NCBI GenBank assembly: GCA_041691315.1
Contig: JBEPUW010000001.1
Span: forward strand, 145,964-209,963
Source of the DNA: Poindextera sp041691315
GTDB taxonomy: Bacteria; Pseudomonadota; Alphaproteobacteria; Caulobacterales; Caulobacteraceae
DNA length: 64,000 nt
Direction of reading: 5' to 3'
This document shows, piece after piece, positions 59,381 through 64,000 of the stretch. A model generated the notes under the pieces. The model worked only from the letters and a program-made list of their open reading frames with translations. It made no database searches and had not been told where the DNA came from. The stretch's first letter is position 1, and each line of letters starts with the position of its first letter. Made by a program: the position numbers and the translations under genes.

Positions 59381-60684
59381 GCCGAAACTTCCAGCGCCCG
59401 AACGGGCAAGAGGATCGTGATCTCCGCACCGCCGCCGGGAAGGTGTCGGGCTTCGACCCGTCCGCCCAGCCTGCGCGCCACGTTGGAGACGAGGAACAGG
59501 CCGAGGCCGCCGCCCTGCCGCCCCTTTGTGGACTGATAGGGCCGGCCGAACTCTGCAAGGATCTCGGGCGGAAAGCCTGGACCGGAGTCATGCACTGCGA
59601 GCGCCAGTTCCTCTCCAACAAGGCGAGACCGCATCCTCACCGACTGCGGCGAAGCATCCAGCGCATTGTCGAGGAGATTGCACAGCGCCTGCTTAAGGGC
59701 CGAATCCGCAAAGACTGAGGGATTCGCCTCCAATTCGTCGTCGTAAGTGGCGATATCCGTCGCTCGCCGCGCCTTCCACTCCGCGAACACGTCCGCAAGG
59801 TAGGTCTTAAGCTCGAAGGCGCCTGCCGACTCCGCACGGGCTTCGCCCGCCGAGAGTAGAACGCCGGTGACGATAGATTTGCAGCGGGCGATCTCAGATC
59901 GCATATCCTCGATCTCCTGGGCGATCTCGGGGTCATTCGCGAGCCTGGGCATTCGGCGCCAGTCGGCAAGGATCACGTCCAACGTCGCCAGGGGGGTCCC
60001 CAGTTCATGGGCTGCGCCCGAGGCGAGCAGGCCCATACGCACGATATGATCTTCTTCCGCGGCTCGCTGGCGAAGATCCGCAATCCGCAGGTCCCTTTGC
60101 CGGAGGTTGCCCGTAATGCGACCGATAAAGATCACCAGCAGCACGGCGTTCAATACAAAGCCAATAACCGTGCCGGCAACGTACAGGGTGAACGGATCGA
60201 ATCCGTCAGGGGGAAAGTTCAACGGCCGGTAGATGCGTGTCAGGCCGACAAAGCAAAGGATGATGAACCCCATGATCGCCCAAACCGCCCAGGCCTCTAG
60301 GAGCAAGGTTCCGAGGATCACCTGCAGTAGGTATAGGGAGACGAAAGGGTTGGTTGCTCCGCCGCTCAGATAGAGCAGCGCCGTAAGCATGACCGCGTCG
60401 AAGGTCAGCGTGAGAAGCAGTTCGTAATTCGTAATTCGCGTCGCACTGCGCGTTCGCTGCAGGCTCACCAGGTTTCCAGCAACGAACGTCGCCAGGACAA
60501 TGGCCAGCAGCGGGATAGGCAGCCGAACATGGAGCGCGAGCGCCGCGATGGCGATCGTAAAAACCTGACCCGCAACGGCGATCCACCGAAGATGGACAAG
60601 CTGTTTGAGGTTCTCGCGCGCGGTGGCGGCGGCCAACGGCGCGTGATCGCGCGCCGGAGCGTCCTGATCAGACTCTGACGTCAT
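59377..60684 (-). CDS. Redox-sensing histidine kinase, RegB/PrrB/ActS family
   Basis: 435 residues from the ATG at 60684; upstream in-frame sequence to 60990 belongs to SURF1 in another frame. Six transmembrane helices, with the quinone-sensing G-G-A-T-N-P-F at 108-114, H-box GAAHELGTPLATL with His226, a Cys at 268 (RCK) at the place of the redox-active Cys265 of Rhodobacter RegB, N-box NLLDNALDASP and G-boxes DSGPGFP and GGGLGLFL. Senses quinone redox state or oxygen and phosphorylates the adjacent regulator. Its start overlaps SURF1 by 17 bp. Confidence 0.94.
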   Translation of the reverse strand: MTSESDQDAPARDHAPLAAATARENLKQLVHLRWIAVAGQVFTIAIAALALHVRLPIPLLAIVLATFVAGNLVSLQRTRSATRITNYELLLTLTFDAVMLTALLYLSGGATNPFVSLYLLQVILGTLLLEAWAVWAIMGFIILCFVGLTRIYRPLNFPPDGFDPFTLYVAGTVIGFVLNAVLLVIFIGRITGNLRQRDLRIADLRQRAAEEDHIVRMGLLASGAAHELGTPLATLDVILADWRRMPRLANDPEIAQEIEDMRSEIARCKSIVTGVLLSAGEARAESAGAFELKTYLADVFAEWKARRATDIATYDDELEANPSVFADSALKQALCNLLDNALDASPQSVRMRSRLVGEELALAVHDSGPGFPPEILAEFGRPYQSTKGRQGGGLGLFLVSNVARRLGGRVEARHLPGGGAEITILLPVRALEVSA

Positions 60685-61462
60685 CGGCCGGTGATCGCGA
60701 AAACGGGGCGGCGGAACGGCGCTCGCTCTGGTCTTCGACAAGCGCCCTGACGCCCCAAAGGGCCACCATTGCTGCGAGGCTGAACCAGGTGAAAGCATAG
60801 ATGAGATGGCTGTTGCGAAAGTGGATGACGGTGAGGCCGCCGAGCGGCCAACCTTCCACAAGTGGGGTGGCGTCTGCGTCGATGAAATAGGGCGCTGTTG
60901 CCACCAGGCCTCTAGCTCGGGCGATTTCGGCCACGTCCCGCGAATACCAGCGATCGTCCAGCGGCCGGTTGGCCCGCAGGAACGCCCCATTCGGCTCGCT
61001 CATCCGCAACAGACCGGTGATGCGCACCCTGGGACTTGTGCGCGCATCGGCGCCTTGCGGCGACGGGCGCCAGCCTTGTGGGACGAACCCGCGATTGACG
61101 AGCACCACGAAACCGGCGTCCGACCTCAGCGGGGTCAGCAGCCAGAATCCGGGACCTTTGACGGTCACCGCCTGAACGAAGCTGTCCTTGCCTTTCATGA
61201 ATCGGCCGCTGAGCTGGATATGGCGGTATTCGTCCGCAGCGCTGGTGATGCTGGGCCAGAGGGCGGGGCCCGGCGGATCAATCGGTACTGCATGAACCCT
61301 CTGCTCGACGTGGGCGATGAGATCGAGCTTCCAAGTCAGCCGTTGTAGTTGCCACACGCCCAGCCCGATGAAGCCGCCGAACAGGAAGAGGCCGATGGCG
61401 ACCGCAACGCCACGCCGCAGTCTTAAGGCGCGGCCTCTTGGAGGCTGGATCGCGGACAGCAT
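60668..61462 (-). CDS. SURF1-family oxidase assembly protein
   Basis: 264 residues. Two transmembrane helices at the ends (VAVAIGLFLFGGFIGLGVWQ near residue 20; IYAFTWFSLAAMVALWG near 230) flanking a periplasmic domain with GFWLLTPLRSDAGFVVLVNR-type SURF1 strands and FRNSHLIYAFTW. SURF1 helps insert haem into haem-copper oxidases. It lies 1 bp after cyoD, consistent with maturation of the bo3 oxidase of the same operon. Confidence 0.93.
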   Translation of the reverse strand: MLSAIQPPRGRALRLRRGVAVAIGLFLFGGFIGLGVWQLQRLTWKLDLIAHVEQRVHAVPIDPPGPALWPSITSAADEYRHIQLSGRFMKGKDSFVQAVTVKGPGFWLLTPLRSDAGFVVLVNRGFVPQGWRPSPQGADARTSPRVRITGLLRMSEPNGAFLRANRPLDDRWYSRDVAEIARARGLVATAPYFIDADATPLVEGWPLGGLTVIHFRNSHLIYAFTWFSLAAMVALWGVRALVEDQSERRSAAPFSRSPADDVRV

Positions 61463-61463
61463 C

Positions 61464-61835
61464 TCAAGGCATCTGCCGCATGTCGTCAGGCGACGGCGGC
61501 ATCATATTGGCGTTCAGGTGGTACATGACCCAGAGCGAACCGCTCAGCACGATCAGCACCAGCAAGAGCGTGAAGATCAGCGCCAGCAGGTTCCAGCCGC
61601 CCTCAGAGCTGCTGTTCATGTGCAGGAAGAAGACCATATGGACGACCACCTGGGCCACGGCGAGGCCCATCACTGCGGCGACCGTTGATGGGGTATTGCC
61701 GAGCGCACGGCTCATCACGAGCGTGAAAGCGGCGACCGTCAGCACGGCCGCCATGGCGAAACCGCGGACGTAGTCGGCGCGCGCGCCTCGCCCCGCCGGA
61801 TCGGCTTGTTCGGCGAAGTGGACGTTGGCGTTCAT
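61464..61835 (-). CDS. cyoD: Cytochrome bo3 ubiquinol oxidase subunit IV
   Basis: 123 residues from the ATG at 61835. Three transmembrane helices with the CyoD pattern YVRGFAMAAVLTVAAFTLV, VVVHMVFFLHMN and LLVLIVLSGSLWVMYHLNAN. Subunit IV stabilises the oxidase complex. The start overlaps cyoC by 4 bp. A longer in-frame reading to 62150 falls inside cyoC and is not used. Confidence 0.93.
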   Translation of the reverse strand: MNANVHFAEQADPAGRGARADYVRGFAMAAVLTVAAFTLVMSRALGNTPSTVAAVMGLAVAQVVVHMVFFLHMNSSSEGGWNLLALIFTLLLVLIVLSGSLWVMYHLNANMMPPSPDDMRQMP

Positions 61836-62464
61836 TTCAAAGCTCCAAGCAGGTAGACGAAGGAAAAGACGCCGATCCAGATGACGTCGAGGAAGTGCCA
61901 GAAGAGGCTCAGGCACGTCAGCCGGCGCAGATTGGTTTGCGTCAGTCCCCGCCGGGCGACCTGGAGCATCAGGGTCGCCAGCCAGATCACGCCAAAGGCG
62001 ACGTGCAGGCCGTGCGCGCCGACAAGGGTGAAGAAACTGGAAAGAAAGGCACTCCGCTGAGGCCCCACCCCCTCCCCGATCAGGTGGGCGAACTCGTTCA
62101 ACTCGAGCCCAAGGAAGCCGCAGCCAAGCAGGCCCGTCACCCCGAGCCATGCCAGCGCAGACCGGCGCGCATCGCCCTGCGCCGAAATCATCGCCATGCC
62201 GTAGGTGAACGACGAGAGCAGCAGCAGGCCCGTGTTCACTGCTACGACCGGCAGCTCGAACAGCGCCGCGCCCGATGGCCCGCCGGCGAAGTTTTGGCCG
62301 AGCATGCCGTACGTCGCGAACAAGACCGAGAAGATGAGGCAGTCGCTCATCAGATAGATCCAGAAGCCCAGCAGGACGCTGTTCTCCGGATGGTAGGGCT
62401 CGGTCAGATGGAACTGCGTTCTGGGCCGCCCGGCGACAAGGCGCAGTTGCGACGCGGCGTTCAT
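61832..62464 (-). CDS. cyoC: Cytochrome bo3 ubiquinol oxidase subunit III
   Basis: 210 residues with five transmembrane helices. Typical features are LGFWIYLMSDCLIFSVLFAT, LLLSSFTYGMAMISAQ, FFTLVGAHGLHVAFGVIWL and the final SLFWHFLDVIWIGVFSFVYL. Subunit III of the haem-copper quinol oxidase. It overlaps both cyoB (4 bp) and cyoD (4 bp), so translation is coupled through the operon. Confidence 0.95.
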   Translation of the reverse strand: MNAASQLRLVAGRPRTQFHLTEPYHPENSVLLGFWIYLMSDCLIFSVLFATYGMLGQNFAGGPSGAALFELPVVAVNTGLLLLSSFTYGMAMISAQGDARRSALAWLGVTGLLGCGFLGLELNEFAHLIGEGVGPQRSAFLSSFFTLVGAHGLHVAFGVIWLATLMLQVARRGLTQTNLRRLTCLSLFWHFLDVIWIGVFSFVYLLGALK

Positions 62465-63947
62465 GCTACGCTCCTGATGATTTCACCGCGGACACGTTCA
62501 ACCCCGACCACTTGCTCGATCGGGATGACGCGCTCCCCGGCCTCTATGAAGCTATGGCCGATGGCGAACGCCAGCAGGCCGGCCGCAGCGGCGGCAGCCA
62601 GCCACCAGATGTGCCAGACGAGGCCGAAACCGATAGCGACACTGATAGCGGCCAGGATGACCCCGGCGCCGGTGTTGCGCGGCATGTGGATCGGCAGATA
62701 GCCCGCCGCCGGCCGCTGGTAGCCGCGCGCCTTCATGTCCCACCAGGCGTCGTGCGCATGCACGACCGGTGTGAAGGCGAAGTTGTACTCGGGCGGCGGC
62801 GAGGCGGTCGACCACTCCAGGGTGCGGGCATCCCATGGGTCTCCCGTCAGGTCGCGCAGCGCATCGCGGTTCTTTATGCTGACCACGATCTGGACCAGGA
62901 AGCTGACGATCCCAAGCAGGATGAGGCCCGCGCCCAGCGCGGAGATCACGAACCAGATTCGGAGCGATGGGTCGTCGAAGTGGCTCATCCGCCGCGTCAC
63001 CCCCATGAGGCCCAGGACATAGAGCGGCATGAAGGCCACGTAGAAACCGACCAGCCAGAACCCGAAGGACAGCCGCCCCCAGTACTCATCGAGCCGGAAG
63101 CCAAAGGCCTTCGGGAACCAGTAGTTGATCCCGGCGAACATCCCGAACACCACCCCGCCAATGATCACATTGTGGAAGTGGGCGACCAGGAACAGGCTGT
63201 TGTGCAGCACGAAGTCGGCCGCCGGAACGGCCAGCAGCACGCCGGTCATACCGCCGATCACGAAGGTTACCATGAACCCGAGGGTCCACAGCATCGGCAG
63301 TTCCAACCGCACTCTGCCGCGGAACATCGTGAACAGCCAGTTGAAGATCTTCGCGCCCGTCGGGATCGAGATGACCATGGTGGTGATCCCGAAGAAGCCG
63401 TTGACGTCGCCGCCGGCGCCCATGGTGAAGAAGTGGTGCAGCCAGACGAGGTACGAGAGCACCGTGATCGCGATCGTAGCGTAGACCATCGAGGCGTAGC
63501 CGAAGAGCGGCTTGCGGCTGAAAGTCGGCACGATCTCGGAGAAGACGCCGAACGCCGGAAGGATCAGGATGTAGACCTCCGGGTGACCCCAGATCCAGAT
63601 CAGGTTCACGTACATCATCGGATTGCCGCCGAGATCGTTCGTGAAGAAGTGGGTCCCGACCTCGCGGTCGAGTGACAGCAGGGCCAGGACCGCCGTCAGC
63701 ACCGGGAAGGTGGCGACGATCAGCACATTGGTGCAAAGAGCCGTCCAGGTGAATACCGGCATCTTCATCAGCGACATGCCCGGCGCACGCATCTTGATGA
63801 TGGTCGCGACCAGGTTGACCCCGGATAGCAGCGTGCCGACGCCGGCGATCTGCAGCGACCAGATGTAGTAGTCGACCCCGACGCCGGGACTGAAGGCCAC
63901 GCCCGACAGCGGCGGATAGGCGAGCCAGCCGGTGCTGGCGAACTCAC
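62461..63947 (-). CDS. cyoB: Cytochrome bo3 ubiquinol oxidase subunit I, 5' part missing (interrupted)
   Basis: The C-terminal about 495 residues of a roughly 660-residue protein. It matches CyoB from EFASTGWLAYPPLSG onward and contains the Cu(B)/Tyr motif WGHPEVYILILP, the VWLHHFFTMG histidine pair, and LFLVAHFHNVIIGG with the haem ligands of the binuclear centre, ending in a CyoB-type tail. Upstream of the Glu codon at 63943-63945 the match stops abruptly, a stop codon (TAA, 63993-63991) appears in frame, and the DNA looks like an insertion-sequence end. The first helices and the low-spin haem ligand they carry are not in the window. Confidence 0.88.
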
Positions 63948-64000
63948 TGTCAAATCGCGCCCAATGTTGTCCCCCCTTTCGCTTTGAATGTTAGCCCCCT
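63948..64000. mobile_element. Probable end of an IS21-family insertion sequence, cut by the window edge
   Basis: Begins 5'-TGTC at 63948, exactly where cyoB similarity ends. It contains two direct repeats at a 24-bp period, AATGTTGTCCCCCC (from 63963) and AATGTTAGCCCCCT (from 63987). Termini starting TG and carrying spaced repeats of TGTTGNCCCCC type are characteristic of IS21-family ends. The istA/istB genes would lie beyond position 64000. No coding part is visible, so the family call rests on the end sequence alone. Confidence 0.55.

Overview
The window is high-GC, gene-dense DNA of a kind typical of Caulobacteraceae (Phenylobacterium or Caulobacter; inferred, not proven). The reasons are tandem TonB-dependent receptors, a UrcA-family protein, a RegB/RegA-type redox two-component pair beside cytochrome bo3 genes, acyl-CoA and Baeyer-Villiger catabolic genes, many ATGA-type overlaps, and dispersed intergenic inverted repeats. 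No rRNA, tRNA, CRISPR array or prophage is visible.

Layout. 1-7300: a truncated ferritin-like protein, glutathione-dependent formaldehyde dehydrogenase, a sulfatase, an XRE regulator, and a three-gene operon (GNAT-like, GNAT, isochorismatase-like) divergent from a LysR regulator. 7300-12200: PEP carboxylase, a 2OG-Fe(II) oxygenase and an NRAMP metal transporter. 12500-18600: two tandem paralogous TonB-dependent receptors with similar leaders and terminators. 18670-25600 (minus strand): a MatB-like ligase, a b-type cytochrome overlapping a cytochrome c', a single-chain biotin-dependent acyl-CoA carboxylase and a sirtuin. 25800-33750: a GH13 glucosidase apparently starting at CTG, a TMEM175-like channel, then an acyl-CoA synthetase, Baeyer-Villiger monooxygenase, SDR and FAH-family hydrolase that look like one degradative module. 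33900-45900: a DUF1272 protein, Ogt, TetR plus UrcA, a membrane-tethered winged-helix/beta-propeller regulator overlapping a GH84 enzyme, glycerol kinase behind an MdtABC-like RND pump, and an alpha/beta hydrolase. 45900-54700: a zinc-ribbon protein, nitronate monooxygenase, a crotonase, then PrsW, a signal-peptide HExxH peptidase/beta-propeller/barrel protein, and a membrane-anchored protein built of about 45 decapeptide repeats. 55000-58700: small envelope proteins, an IS6-type transposase remnant, two convergent PilZ proteins and a lipocalin lipoprotein. 58800-64000 (minus strand): cyoB-cyoC-cyoD-SURF1-RegB-like-RegA-like, in tightly overlapping order.

Most striking observations: (1) cyoB matches its family only up to about 63945; the adjoining sequence looks like the end of an IS21-family element, so the oxidase/redox-sensor operon appears split by an insertion. 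(2) The decapeptide-repeat protein has an internal segmental duplication and no family I recognise. (3) Next to it is a possible envelope-proteolysis module: a gluzincin-propeller-barrel protein with PrsW 12 bp downstream and two palindromes upstream. (4) At least three families of intergenic inverted repeats (seven copies) separate genes. (5) The isochorismatase-like protein keeps only one residue of the catalytic triad.
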